A stretch of 64,000 bases of DNA from RYN-230 sp963717125 (lineage in GTDB: Bacteria; Actinomycetota; Actinomycetes; Streptosporangiales; Streptosporangiaceae), in NCBI GenBank assembly GCA_963717125.1, contig CAVQVG010000019.1:1-64000 (forward strand), read 5' to 3'. The first letter of the stretch is position 1; each line of letters opens with the position of its first letter. The notes beneath the pieces were generated by a model. That model saw only the letters and a list, made by a program, of their open reading frames with translations, was not told where the DNA came from and ran no database searches. The position numbers and the translations under genes are program-made. Below, in pieces: positions 15,701 to 23,727 of the stretch.

Positions 15701-16277
15701 CATCAAGGACAAGCAGCCGCCACAGGCCGGTATCAAGCAGAGCGCCGAGCTGCCGGCCCGCCAGCTGCGGGTCGGTGAGCCCGGACCTCTCTCCGCCCAC
15801 CACCTCGATTACGTCATTGACCTTTGCCGCGATCGCGGCAGGACTCCGCACATCGCGGCCGATCGTGACCAGCTGCACCCCTCCCTTGAACCGCTGCCGC
15901 ATCCGGGGATCCGCGCACACCATCTTCGCCAGGATGGTCTTGCCGAAGCCGCCCGCGCCGTACAGCGACGTTGTGCTGCCCATCGGCCCGTCCTGACGGC
16001 GGAGCAGCGCTGCTACCGCCTCCGCCACCTCCGCAGGCCGGTCCACCACCCACCCCGGCACCGTCAGCTCTGATGGACGCAGCGCTTTGGACGGCTTGCC
16101 GCCCAGCCCTAGCAGAGCCGCGGCAGTGCCCACCATGCCCACAGGCAGGCCCAGCACGGTTGCCCACAGGCCCGCGCTGGCCAGTCCCTCACCAACGAGC
16201 ACCGCGAGCAGGAAGACGCACACCACCACGATCAGCCCCACGGCGGCAGCTATCGCGACCTTCCTCGAACGGCTCAC
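12768..16277 (-). CDS. Membrane-anchored NB-ARC (STAND) ATPase with ~14 WD40 repeats
   Basis: 1169 residues. Two hydrophobic helices lie at ~8-30 and ~36-58. An NB-ARC module follows with Walker A GAGGFGKT (107-114), Walker B LLVLDDVW (188-195), LVTTR (~213) and GRWPLLL in place of the usual GLPLAL. A helical region then leads at about residue 580 into 13 clear WD40 repeats plus one worn one, enough for two seven-bladed propellers. Repeats share AIAPDGSWLATGG...ARIWDAVTG and are nearly alike, which suggests recent expansion or gene conversion. STAND proteins of this type sense a ligand through the repeats and oligomerise through NB-ARC; many act in defence or signalling. No separate effector domain is seen, so the membrane helices may be the output. 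GTG start. Confidence 0.88.
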   Translation of the reverse strand: MSRSRKVAIAAAVGLIVVVCVFLLAVLVGEGLASAGLWATVLGLPVGMVGTAAALLGLGGKPSKALRPSELTVPGWVVDRPAEVAEAVAALLRRQDGPMGSTTSLYGAGGFGKTILAKMVCADPRMRQRFKGGVQLVTIGRDVRSPAAIAAKVNDVIEVVGGERSGLTDPQLAGRQLGALLDTGLWRLLVLDDVWEPGQLAPFIDGGRRCARLVTTRIPELLAGQGTAVRVDQMSAAQARSLLTDGLPPLNAQLTDQLLALTGRWPLLLRLANKILANAAKAGADLPVAAAQLLQRLQAGGPAAVDDLLGGSGRSMDAGQPEDRALAVRETIGASTDLLDPQEAVRFAELSVFAVNESVPFSLVARLWQATAGVDELRAAQVCARLDELALISADGSATGGIKLHDVIRDFLRAELEAAHLAELNGMLLDAVAAALPSPEPSDTGSPARAGVRWWALGPGDRYVRDHLIEHQLGAGRAQEAAGVASDLRWVGARLLASGPAAPAADLALAGTPETGRLQAVLERTAHLLTPAEPAGALIDVLHSRVAEDPQWGPQVAALRDLCPRPRLVNRWPLPDLPDSALRRVLTGHEGPVTALAIAPDGSWLVTGGFDYTARIWDAVTGEQRAVLADEMSVITVAVAPDGSWLATGGVEGAVRIWDVASGQQRAVLTGHESWVNAVAVAPGGGWLATASSDGTARVWDAVTGQERAALAGHQDWVHGVAVAPDGSWLATSSKDGTARIWDAVTGHERAVLAGHDGTVYAVAIAPDGSWLATGAEDGTVRTWDAVTGHQRGVLAGHEGTVYAVAIAPDGSWLASGGDDRTARIWDASTGHERAVLTGHDGYLDAVAIAPDGCWLVSASFDGTARTWDAVSRDQDATVTPRKEWTGEIAAAPGGGWLVTAGRDGTARVWDAATGDERAVLTGHESYVTAVAVVPEGGWLATGGTDNTVRIWDAVTAQQRAMLTGHESSVEAIAVAPDGSWLATGSRDGTARIWDLATGRQRAVLDGHKGTVYTVAVAPGGGWLATGGEDGTTRIWDVVTWQEHAVLTGHEDWVNSVAVAPDGSWLATGSRDGTARIWDVVTRRQRAVLTGHKSSVQAVAVAPDGRWLATSSFDFTTQIWDVTTWQARALMRVESSVLACSWLGSAGLAAACPEGLYLFDFLTGSTQPR

Positions 16278-16340
16278 AGCTCATAGGTACACCCTCGTAC
16301 CACGACTTGACGAAAACAGGAGCCCCAACCCGGCCAGGCG

Positions 16341-16587
16341 GCCCATGGTCGCGACCAGGCGCAGCGCACCCAGCTGGACATCGCGACCCAGCTCGGCACC
16401 GACAAGTCCACCCTGGTGCCGCTCCTGGACCGCCTGGAACGGGACGGCCTCATCGTCCGGACCACTTCCGAACGCGACCGCCGGGTGCGTATCCCGCAAG
16501 CCACCCCAGCTGGCGCCAGGATCGTCAAGCAGGTCGCCATGGCCCGGGACTCAGCCATCAACGAACGCCTCGCCGCCATCCCCGTCA
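16341..16587 (+). pseudogene. MarR-family regulator fragment
   Basis: The plus strand encodes AQRTQLDIATQLGTDKSTLV, then PLLDRLERDGLIVRTTSERD and a further part of the winged helix ending ARDSAINERLAAIP. This is the helix-turn-helix and wing of a MarR protein. Both the N-terminal dimerisation helix and the C-terminus are missing. It is cut off where the next, minus-strand gene begins. Confidence 0.6.
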
Positions 16588-17259
16588 CAAAATTGGAAAA
16601 TCCAGGGGTCCGGCCGCCGAATCCTCCCCGGTGTAGACGGGGGTGTCCGCCCGCTCGGCGTGGACCTCAGCGTCGGAGGGCGCGTACTGCTGGGTCTTTT
16701 CCGCTAGGCGGTGCGCGTCATCTTCGCTGTCGGCACTGGCCACCACGGACTTCCAGCCCTGGTCGACTTGATGCCCGTCGCTTGACAGCCGCTGCGCCAG
16801 GGCCACCGTGTCGCGGTGGGTGCGCAGCTCGGCGCGGACCCGCCACTGGGCGACCCCGGTTTCTGCCGATAGGCGGCGGTCTTCCCGCTCCTGGTAATCG
16901 CGCTCTTCGGCGAGGTCGGGCTGCGATACGGCTGACGCGTCCTCCCACCGCTTTTTCACCGGACGCCAGCACTCGACCGAGACACGAGCGGCTAGCCCAT
17001 GCTGGCCTGTCACCTCCCGTGCAACCCGCGCCGCCTCCTCGGCCGCCGCACGGTTGTCCGTGTACGCAGAAACCGGCGACTGGCCCGAATCGCGCCAGGC
17101 CCCCAACCGGGCAACCAGCCCAGAACCCGGCGCCCCGGCTACGACCACAGCTCCGCCGGTGCGGTCCCGCATCTCGCGAGCAACGTCACGCTTACAGCGC
17201 CACAGCCCAGACCGCCCAGCACCTGCCGCGTCGCCCAGAACGATAGCAACGCGCCACAT
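16585..17259 (-). CDS. Hypothetical protein, no family recognised
   Basis: About 224 residues from the ATG at 17259 (MWRVAIVLGDAAGAGRSG). The centre repeats a theme of short beta-alpha units with WRV/WRP starts (ECWRPVKKRWEDAS, VAQWRVRAELRTHRDTVALA, WKSVVASADSEDDAHRLAEK). This suggests two or three repeated ferredoxin-like subdomains in which SPOR-like or SSD-type residues could bind a partner. The C-terminus is acidic and disordered. No signal peptide or membrane segment. A longer frame upstream exists but is Arg/Ser-rich and unlikely. Confidence 0.5.
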   Translation of the reverse strand: MWRVAIVLGDAAGAGRSGLWRCKRDVAREMRDRTGGAVVVAGAPGSGLVARLGAWRDSGQSPVSAYTDNRAAAEEAARVAREVTGQHGLAARVSVECWRPVKKRWEDASAVSQPDLAEERDYQEREDRRLSAETGVAQWRVRAELRTHRDTVALAQRLSSDGHQVDQGWKSVVASADSEDDAHRLAEKTQQYAPSDAEVHAERADTPVYTGEDSAAGPLDFPIL

Positions 17260-17392
17260 TTCGGCCACGGCCGTGATGCTACGCCGACTCCCGCACCTTC
17301 GGGATACCGCGCGGTGGCCGCCGCCGCTCAGGGAGAACCGCAATAGAACCGCACGTCAGCACCCGGCCGCCAGGGTCACACTGTCGCTGGCA

Positions 17393-17854
17393 TCATGTCC
17401 AGGGGGTGCCGTTGCCCCAGATACTGGTGGGATTCACCCGGATGAAGTGCGCAGGCACCCCCTCGACCCAGGGCTCCAGCCCGGCATCGATGAACGGCGC
17501 GCGCTCGGCCGCAGTGTCCAGATGATGCGCCGCCCCCCGTACCAGCACGAACCACCCGTCACGCGCGTCCACATCGATCTGGTCCACCTCCACCGCGACC
17601 TGGTAGTCGGCGTGCGCGATACCAGTACGCAGGTCCTCGTCAAAGAGGACGGGGTCCCACGTGCCCAAGACGAGCGACCCTGCATCGATCTTGTAGACGA
17701 CCGGCAGCGCCGTGGGCCCGTACGGGCCGTTGTAGACCAGACGCCCGAGCCCCCCGCTGGCGAGCAGCTCCATGGACTCGGCCTCACTCATGCGCCTCAG
17801 GCCGGGCGAGGCAGAGCCGCTGGAAGAGTTCAGGTCGGCTCCGTCGTCCGGCAT
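17393..17854 (-). CDS. Pyridoxamine 5'-phosphate oxidase-like flavin-binding protein
   Basis: 153 residues of the split-barrel PNPOx-like fold: the opening LRRMSEAESMELLASGGLGR, LVYNGPYGPTALPVVYKID, DYQVAVEVDQIDVDARDGWF and VLVRGAAHHLD are family-typical. In actinomycetes such proteins bind FMN, F420 or biliverdin and serve as small reductases. The cofactor cannot be told from the sequence. ATG start at 17854. Divergent from the Rieske pseudogene across ~210 bp, which holds both promoters and shows no other feature. Confidence 0.85.
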   Translation of the reverse strand: MPDDGADLNSSSGSASPGLRRMSEAESMELLASGGLGRLVYNGPYGPTALPVVYKIDAGSLVLGTWDPVLFDEDLRTGIAHADYQVAVEVDQIDVDARDGWFVLVRGAAHHLDTAAERAPFIDAGLEPWVEGVPAHFIRVNPTSIWGNGTPWT

Positions 17855-18063
17855 AGCTCGATACCCTAGCCACCCTGTCCGGCGATAACTAGGTCACATC
17901 GAGGGGACACTCGTTCGATTGCTGACCCGCGATGGCACTCCGCTTCAGTAGCACGGGGAGAGTTGTTGAACAGACTGGGCATCCTTAGGCTGACCCAGGT
18001 CGCTACGGCACAGCAGGCCGGTGCCAATCCGGCGGATGGTAGCGCTGCCGAAGGGAGCAGGTA

Positions 18064-19162
18064 GTGATCCGGAACGCCTGGTACGTCGCTGGCTTCTCTG
18101 CCGAGTTTGAGCTGGGGAAGCTGGCCGGCCAGGTCGTTGCTGGGCGCCCACTGGTGCTGTGGCGGTCCGCAGCCGGTGAGGTCGTCGCCCTGGACGCCCG
18201 GTGTGCGCACAAGCGGTTCCCGCTGTGGGAGGGCCGACTCCTTGACGGCGATGTGCTGGAGTGCGCCTACCACGGATTCGCGTACGGCACCGACGGCAGG
18301 TGTGTGGCCATCCCAGCCCTGCACGACCGGAGTGATGAGATCCCCCGGACCGCCCGCCAGCGCAAGTTCGCGGTGACCGAGCAGGACGGCGTCGTGTGGC
18401 TGTGGCCGGGGGACGCCGAGCCGGCCGCCCGGCCGCCGCGCACACCAGAGATCGCCTCGCCTGACTGGGAGACCTCCAGCACTGAGCCGATGGAGGTGGC
18501 CGCCAGCGCCCGGCTGCTGATCGAGAATCTGTTCGACCTGACCCACTTCTACCCGCTGCACGCCGGCAATATCGGGTCATTGGACAGACGCTATGGTGCC
18601 CGTTGAGATCGAGCGCGGGGAACGCGGCGGCCTGCCTTATCTCAAGACGATCCGGCGTCGCTCCTCCTTTACTCTCCCGCCGACGACCAGGGACCGGTTC
18701 GGCTTGGAGGTGGCCGATCAACTGCAGGAGCACACCATGGTGGGGCCGGGCCTGTTCCACGTGGTGGTCACTGTCGCCCCACCCGGACGGCTGGGCGGCG
18801 ACGAGGACCAAGGATTCGTGCTCTACCAGTCGATCACCCCACGCGATGAGTCCCACCACGTGTGGCGCCGGTCCACGTCCTGCCGGGCCGGCTGACGCTG
18901 GGCCGCATCCCCGGATAAGAGCCTGGTGGAGGCTATCGTGACCGGCGCGCCTACGGTGATCGAGCAGGACCGGTGGGCGATCGAGCAGCAACAGCAGATG
19001 TTCGCCTATCCCGACGAGGGCTACCGCGAGGTGCACATCAGGACCGATGGCGCCGTGGTCATGGCCCGGCGCATCCTGGACGACCTGGAAGCGGCCGAGG
19101 AGTCGGCCAGTTTGCCGCAAGTCAGTAGCCAGCGCGCCCGGCGGGCATCGGACGTGGCGTGA
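18064..19162 (+). pseudogene. Rieske-type aromatic oxygenase (VanA-like), frameshifted
   Basis: The first 180 codons give a good Rieske domain: C47-x-H49 and C67-x-x-H70 in DARCAHKRFPLWEG and LECAYHGFAYG, then the iron-site motif NLFDLTHFYPLHAGNIG. After RRY an extra G at 18595-18596 shifts the frame to GAR-stop. In the +1 frame the protein resumes as VPVEIERGERGGLPYLKTIR. A second disruption near 18875-18905 is followed by PDKSLVEAIVTG and TVIEQDRWAIEQQQQMFAYP up to 19162. All parts of a ~350-residue vanillate-demethylase-like oxygenase are present but in three pieces, so it is a recent pseudogene (or a misread sequence). Confidence 0.8.
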
Positions 19163-19398
19163 CCAGCCATGCAGTACCCGGCCGGCCGGAGGCAGCTGCC
19201 GGTGCCGCGGGACAACCACGGTGGGGATTCTGCGGCAACTGCGAGCTATGGCGGTTGTCGGATGGCTGGGGCGAACCGCCAACATGCCCGGTGTGCGGCA
19301 CCCGGCCGGCCCCCCTGGAACGCTGGGTGGGCGGAGCGTACCGCCTTGAGCTGGCACTGGACCTGCCGCCCGGTACCGACCTGCCATTGCTCGGCTGA
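19159..19398 (+). CDS. Small rubredoxin/zinc-ribbon-like protein
   Basis: 79 residues with two CxxC knuckles, FCGNCELW and CPVCGTRP, about 18 residues apart, then WVGGAYRLELALDL. The GTG start overlaps the last stop of the Rieske pseudogene (GTGA), so the two were one operon. A rubredoxin-like metal site beside an oxygenase suggests an electron-transfer or oxygenase-accessory role. With the oxygenase broken the gene may no longer have a purpose. Confidence 0.6.
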   Translation: MTSHAVPGRPEAAAGAAGQPRWGFCGNCELWRLSDGWGEPPTCPVCGTRPAPLERWVGGAYRLELALDLPPGTDLPLLG

Positions 19399-19468
19399 GC
19401 CGGGCGAGGGAACGGACCTCGTCGGGCGGACAGCCTGGGTGCTCGTACCAGGCTGGATCCGCGAGGGC

Positions 19469-21307
19469 TCATGCGCTCAGCCTCGGGGCCTGTGAAAGCA
19501 TCGCTGTCGTTGTGTCGTCGTCCAGGAAGCCGCCCGACTGGTGTCGCCACAGCCTGGCGTAGGTTCCGTTGAGACGGAGCAGCTCCTCGTGCGTGCCCTT
19601 CTCGACGATCCGGCCGCGGTCGAGCACGATCAGGTGGTCCATGCGCGCGACCGTGCTCAGCCGATGCGCGACCACGAGCGCGGTCCGGCCCTCCATGAGT
19701 TGCCACAACGCCTGCTGGACGAGGATCTCGCTCTCCGAGTCCAGAGCGCTGGTCGCCTCGTCGAGCAGCAGGATCGGCGCGTCACGCAGGATCGCCCGGG
19801 CCAGCGCGACTCGCTGCTGCTGCCCGCCGGACAACTTCACGCCACGCTCGCCGACCATCGTGTCGAATCCGTCCGGCAGGGCGTTGGCGAACTCTGTCAC
19901 GTGCGCCGCCTGCGCCGCCTGGTGGATCTCCGCATCGGTGGCGTGCGGACGCGCGAACGCGATGTTGTCGCGCAGCGTCCGGTGGAACAACGCAGGAACC
20001 TGCGGCACGTAGGCGATCAGGCTGCGCAGGTCCGACTGGCGCAGCTTGCTGATGTCCTGGCCGCCGATCAGGATCCGGCCCTCTTTGACATCCGTCATCC
20101 GCAGCAGAAGGCGAGTCAGCGTGGTCTTGCCACCGCCTGACCGGCCGACCAGACCGAGCGTGGTCCCGCTCGGCACAGCCAAGTCCAGGCCGGTAAATAG
20201 CGGCAGTCCGCCCGCGTACGCGAACGTCACACGCTCGAAGCGGACGTCGCTCGCCTTCGGCTGCAGCAGCTCCGGCGCGATCGGGTCGACCACGGCCGGC
20301 GGTGTCAGCAGCAACTCGGTGAACTGCGCGGCTTCAGTCAGCGAGCTCTCTAGAGAGCGATAGATCTGGTTGAACTCGAACATGATCCGCGTCGCATTGG
20401 AGTAGTACGTGAATGCCACGATGATCGCCTCGATTCCGTGCTTGCCTCCGCCGAGTGCGACCGCGAGCAGCAGACCGAACACGTTGGTCAGCACGGAAAC
20501 CGGCGCGACCAGCGTGTCGATGCGCAGGTTCGCGTAGTCCCATGACCGCACCGACTTCCGCCGCTGGTCGGCGACGCGCGACCTGTGCTCGGCGGCCTCC
20601 CGGTCCCCGGCAGCGAACGCGCGGATCGTGTCCATGTTCATCAGACTGTCGGCGACGTGCCCGGACACGCGCGCGATCGCTTCCTCGCGCTGGTCGACGA
20701 GCTTCTGACGGCGGCGAATCAGCGGTGCGATGCCGGCGCCGGTGATCGCGATCAGGCCGATGAGCCCGGCGACGAGCAACGGGTCGTAGCGCCACAACAC
20801 CACCGACGCGAACGCGAGCGGCACAAGGCTGCCGACGATGTTGAACACCAGATTGTCGGCGAAGTCCTCGAACCGGGAAGCGAAGCTCAGCACCCGCTTG
20901 GTCAGCGAACCGGCGAAGTTGTCGTGGAAGAACGCTGCATCCTTCGCCAGCAGCTCGTCCATGCCGATCACGTAGAGGTTCTCGATTCCGCGACCGTCGA
21001 GGCGGTTCAGGCAGTGGATACCGATACGCCACAAGATCTCGGCGAAAAGAAGCGCGCCGGCGAAGCCGAGCACATACGGCATCGCCGCGCCGATGCCGAC
21101 GGATCCGTGGCCGACCAAGCGGCCGACCAGCTGAGCGACGATCAGCGGCGCGACGTAGAAGATACACGTGTTTCCCAGCGCGGGCAGCAACATCGCGGGC
21201 ACCGTGAAGCGCCGGAGCTGGGCCATCTGGCGGCCGTAGTAGCGCAGCGCGAGCAGCACCGCCCGTTTCCGGGCCGGTGAGCCGTGAGCATGTTCAGGCG
21301 CAGTCAT
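19469..21307 (-). CDS. ABC exporter, fused permease and ATPase
   Basis: 612 residues. Six hydrophobic helices lie in the first ~320 residues, followed by an ATPase domain with Walker A GRSGGGKT, Q loop YVPQVPALF, signature LSGGQQQR, Walker B ILLLDEATSALDSE and the H-loop VAHRLSTVARMD. The half-transporter works as a dimer, like MsbA or PglK types. The substrate is unknown; there is no peptidase domain that would mark a bacteriocin exporter. ATG start at 21307. The upstream 278 bp to 21585 contains no gene. It is monocistronic and convergent with the zinc-ribbon gene. Confidence 0.9.
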   Translation of the reverse strand: MTAPEHAHGSPARKRAVLLALRYYGRQMAQLRRFTVPAMLLPALGNTCIFYVAPLIVAQLVGRLVGHGSVGIGAAMPYVLGFAGALLFAEILWRIGIHCLNRLDGRGIENLYVIGMDELLAKDAAFFHDNFAGSLTKRVLSFASRFEDFADNLVFNIVGSLVPLAFASVVLWRYDPLLVAGLIGLIAITGAGIAPLIRRRQKLVDQREEAIARVSGHVADSLMNMDTIRAFAAGDREAAEHRSRVADQRRKSVRSWDYANLRIDTLVAPVSVLTNVFGLLLAVALGGGKHGIEAIIVAFTYYSNATRIMFEFNQIYRSLESSLTEAAQFTELLLTPPAVVDPIAPELLQPKASDVRFERVTFAYAGGLPLFTGLDLAVPSGTTLGLVGRSGGGKTTLTRLLLRMTDVKEGRILIGGQDISKLRQSDLRSLIAYVPQVPALFHRTLRDNIAFARPHATDAEIHQAAQAAHVTEFANALPDGFDTMVGERGVKLSGGQQQRVALARAILRDAPILLLDEATSALDSESEILVQQALWQLMEGRTALVVAHRLSTVARMDHLIVLDRGRIVEKGTHEELLRLNGTYARLWRHQSGGFLDDDTTTAMLSQAPRLSA

Positions 21308-21585
21308 TTGTTCCCATTCCGAGCAACCAGCCTGACTATGCTGCCCGACGGAAGGGCCTTACCGCGACTGATTTTCCGGCCGCTACGGCCAGCCGAGATA
21401 GTGCCGCCATCGGTACGGTGTTGCGAAAAGAGCCACTGCGGTTAGGGAACTATCACCTTCGCGGACGGCACCCACCACGCCTGAATCCACGCCGCCGCCA
21501 GCCGCTACCGGGATCTTCAACAGCTCGCTACGAGACCTTCAACATCACGAATCTGCTACCCAGACAGAGGGCATGAAGCTTTGCA

Positions 21586-22206
21586 TCAAGCGTTGCGGAT
21601 CAGGTCAATGAGACGCCATACCCCGCTGCTCGGGTTGCTCCTCGGCGGTGAGCCGTCTCCTGCATGCTTCTCGTCCAGCTTTATCGCTCGTCCTCGCGCT
21701 TCGTCGTAGCCATCGGCGAGCGCGGTCAGCGCTGACTCGGTAAGGACTTTGGAGCTACCGAGAAGCTCATCAGCGCGGCGCTGCGCCGCGTAGCGTTCCA
21801 GATATGAGGTCTGGTCTTCGAAATGGAGGATAAACCAGAGTTCAAGGCACGGGTTCGAGATAGCCAGGTTGATGCCATGCTTCGCCGCGAGATCGATGGC
21901 CTTGGCGAAATTGGGATGCTCGTCACGATCGAACATGCACCAGATCTGGTCGTGGGCTCGCCCGCGCCCCTTCCTCGCGTCCCGGGCTTCGATTCGCTGC
22001 GCCTCTACTGCTCTCTCGACGAGCTGCAAAGGACCGCCACGGAAGGGGTCCATCTCGACCCATACTCGGTCACGGTACTGGCGGCGCCAATACGTCAGGT
22101 AGATTTCCTCAGTACGAAGACCCTCGACGAACGCGAGCAACTCGGGCAGCAGGGCAGCCTTCGAGGGGCGCCTTTGCGGTGGGCCGCTCGCCCGGCCGTG
22201 GCTCAA
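21586..22206 (-). CDS. rloB: RloB-family protein (AbiLii-like anti-phage component)
   Basis: 206 residues. The family pattern is clear: an N-terminal strand ending in VEGLRTEEIYLTYW, QIWCMFDRDEHPNFAKAIDL with acidic residues placed as in TOPRIM-like nucleases, then the hallmark AISNPCLELWFILHF. RloB is the partner of an ABC-type ATPase in the AbiL abortive-infection system and in restriction-linked loci. Its ATG overlaps the ATPase stop by 4 nt (ATGA). Nuclease activity is an inference from the fold. Confidence 0.85.
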   Translation of the reverse strand: MSHGRASGPPQRRPSKAALLPELLAFVEGLRTEEIYLTYWRRQYRDRVWVEMDPFRGGPLQLVERAVEAQRIEARDARKGRGRAHDQIWCMFDRDEHPNFAKAIDLAAKHGINLAISNPCLELWFILHFEDQTSYLERYAAQRRADELLGSSKVLTESALTALADGYDEARGRAIKLDEKHAGDGSPPRSNPSSGVWRLIDLIRNA

Positions 22207-23555
22207 GTCCGATCGCCGGACGTAATGAGTCCAGCAGAGGCGCCGAACTCCCGGTGCGACAGGATTGGCGTAGCCCCGTATCGGCCGGCAAGGTAGCGAC
22301 GGCCGATCGCTTCCTCCTTACGCGGATCGAGGTCAGAAAGGGGGTACAGGCGAGTGGAGCCATCCGCGCGCTTCTCGGTGAACCAGACCTGATCACGGCC
22401 AATGAGCCGGTCGCTGGTCGAATCGCCGAGGATGGCGGCGTCGTGTGTGTTGAACACGAGCTGGGCGCGGCGCGGGTTGGACTTCGGATCCTGGAACAGG
22501 CGGATCAGCTCCGCAACCAGGGCAGGGTGGAGACTGGCATCGAGTTCGTCCGCGAGCAAGACGGCGCCGTCGGCGAGTGCCTCAATGACCGGGCCGACAA
22601 GGCCAAACCAGACAAGTGTGCCGAGTGACTCGTCCTGCGCATCGAGTTCGATGTCGCCAGCCGCGCCGCGATGCGTGAGGCGCACTCCCAGCTGATCGAA
22701 GGCCGGGCCTTCTTCGGCGCTGTCAAGGTCGCCTTCTTGCCCGGCCAGGATGCGGACGGCGCGCTGCAGGCGGTCTTTCACGACCGGGTCAAGCTGGTAC
22801 TTCTTCGCTCCGGTGATGCCCAAGTCCGCGGCCCGCAGCAGTGCGAGCACCTGCCCGCGACGCGCATCATCATCGAGCAGCTGGGTGGTCAGTGCTTGCC
22901 GGAACTGGCGGCTGCTAGCCTCGGCGAGCCGGAGGTTTCGCGCAAACCAGGCATAAATCGGGAGCAACACCGGGTGGTTGGCGGAGGCGGCTGTCGACAG
23001 GAACAGGGCATTCGGGCGCAGCAGTTCTAGGACAGCGCGGCCTTTGACGCGTTCAGCGGAGCCAAGCTCAACTTCATTGTCCCAACGATGAAACAGCCGC
23101 ACGGCTTTCCCGTGTGGATAGCGGTAGGCCCACTCCTCCAGAACATGATCGTCATCGAGAGCGAACCCGTACTCGAGGCGCACACCCTCCAGAACCAGAT
23201 CAACCTCGAATCGCGATGCCTCCCGCTTCGCCGCCTGGTCGAGCAGGAACGGGTGCCGGGCAATCCCGCCTGTCGGGCTCCCGGTACGGAAGGAGTGCAG
23301 GACATGCGCCCGCATGTCGTCCATCGCCTTCACGACATTGGACTTGCCGGACGCGTTAGCGCCGAACACACCGGCCACGGGCAGCACTCCGATAGGCCGG
23401 CCGCCCTCTCGCCAGGTCACGGAGCGAACGACATCCTCTTCCGCAAGACGCGTCGAGAGGAGCGACAACTCAATCTCGTCTCGGAACGATCGAACGTTCT
23501 TCGCACGGAACGCGAGCAGCACAGAGGCGCCACGAACAGGGTTTGCCATGTCCAT
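22203..23555 (-). CDS. rloA: RloA-family AAA/ABC-type ATPase (AbiLi-like)
   Basis: 450 residues of the COG1106 type. The start LLAFRAKNVRSFRDEIELSL is typical of these SMC/RecF-like ATPases. Walker A is GANASGKSN (~70), the signature region SLGTLVWFGLVG lies late, Walker B is VLLADELDASLHP and the switch FNTHDAAI. No long coiled coil is present. With rloB just downstream and overlapping, the pair matches the two-gene AbiL system in which phage infection triggers growth arrest. There is no restriction-modification gene beside it. Confidence 0.85.
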   Translation of the reverse strand: MDMANPVRGASVLLAFRAKNVRSFRDEIELSLLSTRLAEEDVVRSVTWREGGRPIGVLPVAGVFGANASGKSNVVKAMDDMRAHVLHSFRTGSPTGGIARHPFLLDQAAKREASRFEVDLVLEGVRLEYGFALDDDHVLEEWAYRYPHGKAVRLFHRWDNEVELGSAERVKGRAVLELLRPNALFLSTAASANHPVLLPIYAWFARNLRLAEASSRQFRQALTTQLLDDDARRGQVLALLRAADLGITGAKKYQLDPVVKDRLQRAVRILAGQEGDLDSAEEGPAFDQLGVRLTHRGAAGDIELDAQDESLGTLVWFGLVGPVIEALADGAVLLADELDASLHPALVAELIRLFQDPKSNPRRAQLVFNTHDAAILGDSTSDRLIGRDQVWFTEKRADGSTRLYPLSDLDPRKEEAIGRRYLAGRYGATPILSHREFGASAGLITSGDRT

Positions 23556-23562
23556 ACCTCGA

Positions 23563-23727
23563 TTATTGCAGGAAACCTTCGCAGATGCCAGTCTGATCTA
23601 CCAGATCGGCCGCGCTGGCCGTCAGCTCACAGCTGACGCCCGGCACCGCGATGAACGCCATTCCGGCCCCAGTACCGACGTCGAGGACGTCGGCACCCAC
23701 CAGTCGTCTGCTTTGGCACGTGGTCAT
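23563..23727 (-). pseudogene. Possible methyltransferase fragment
   Basis: A 54-codon frame contains LVGADVLDVGTGAGMAFIAV, which has the SAM-binding motif I (VLDVGTGAG) of class I methyltransferases. Nothing else of such an enzyme follows. It sits between the rloA start and the upstream coiled-coil gene. Either a remnant or chance similarity. Confidence 0.25.

Noticed and set aside
21277..21576. 99-codon plus-strand frame between the ABC exporter and rloB
   Set aside because: No family likeness, no ribosome-binding site, and its start overlaps the 5' end of the exporter gene.
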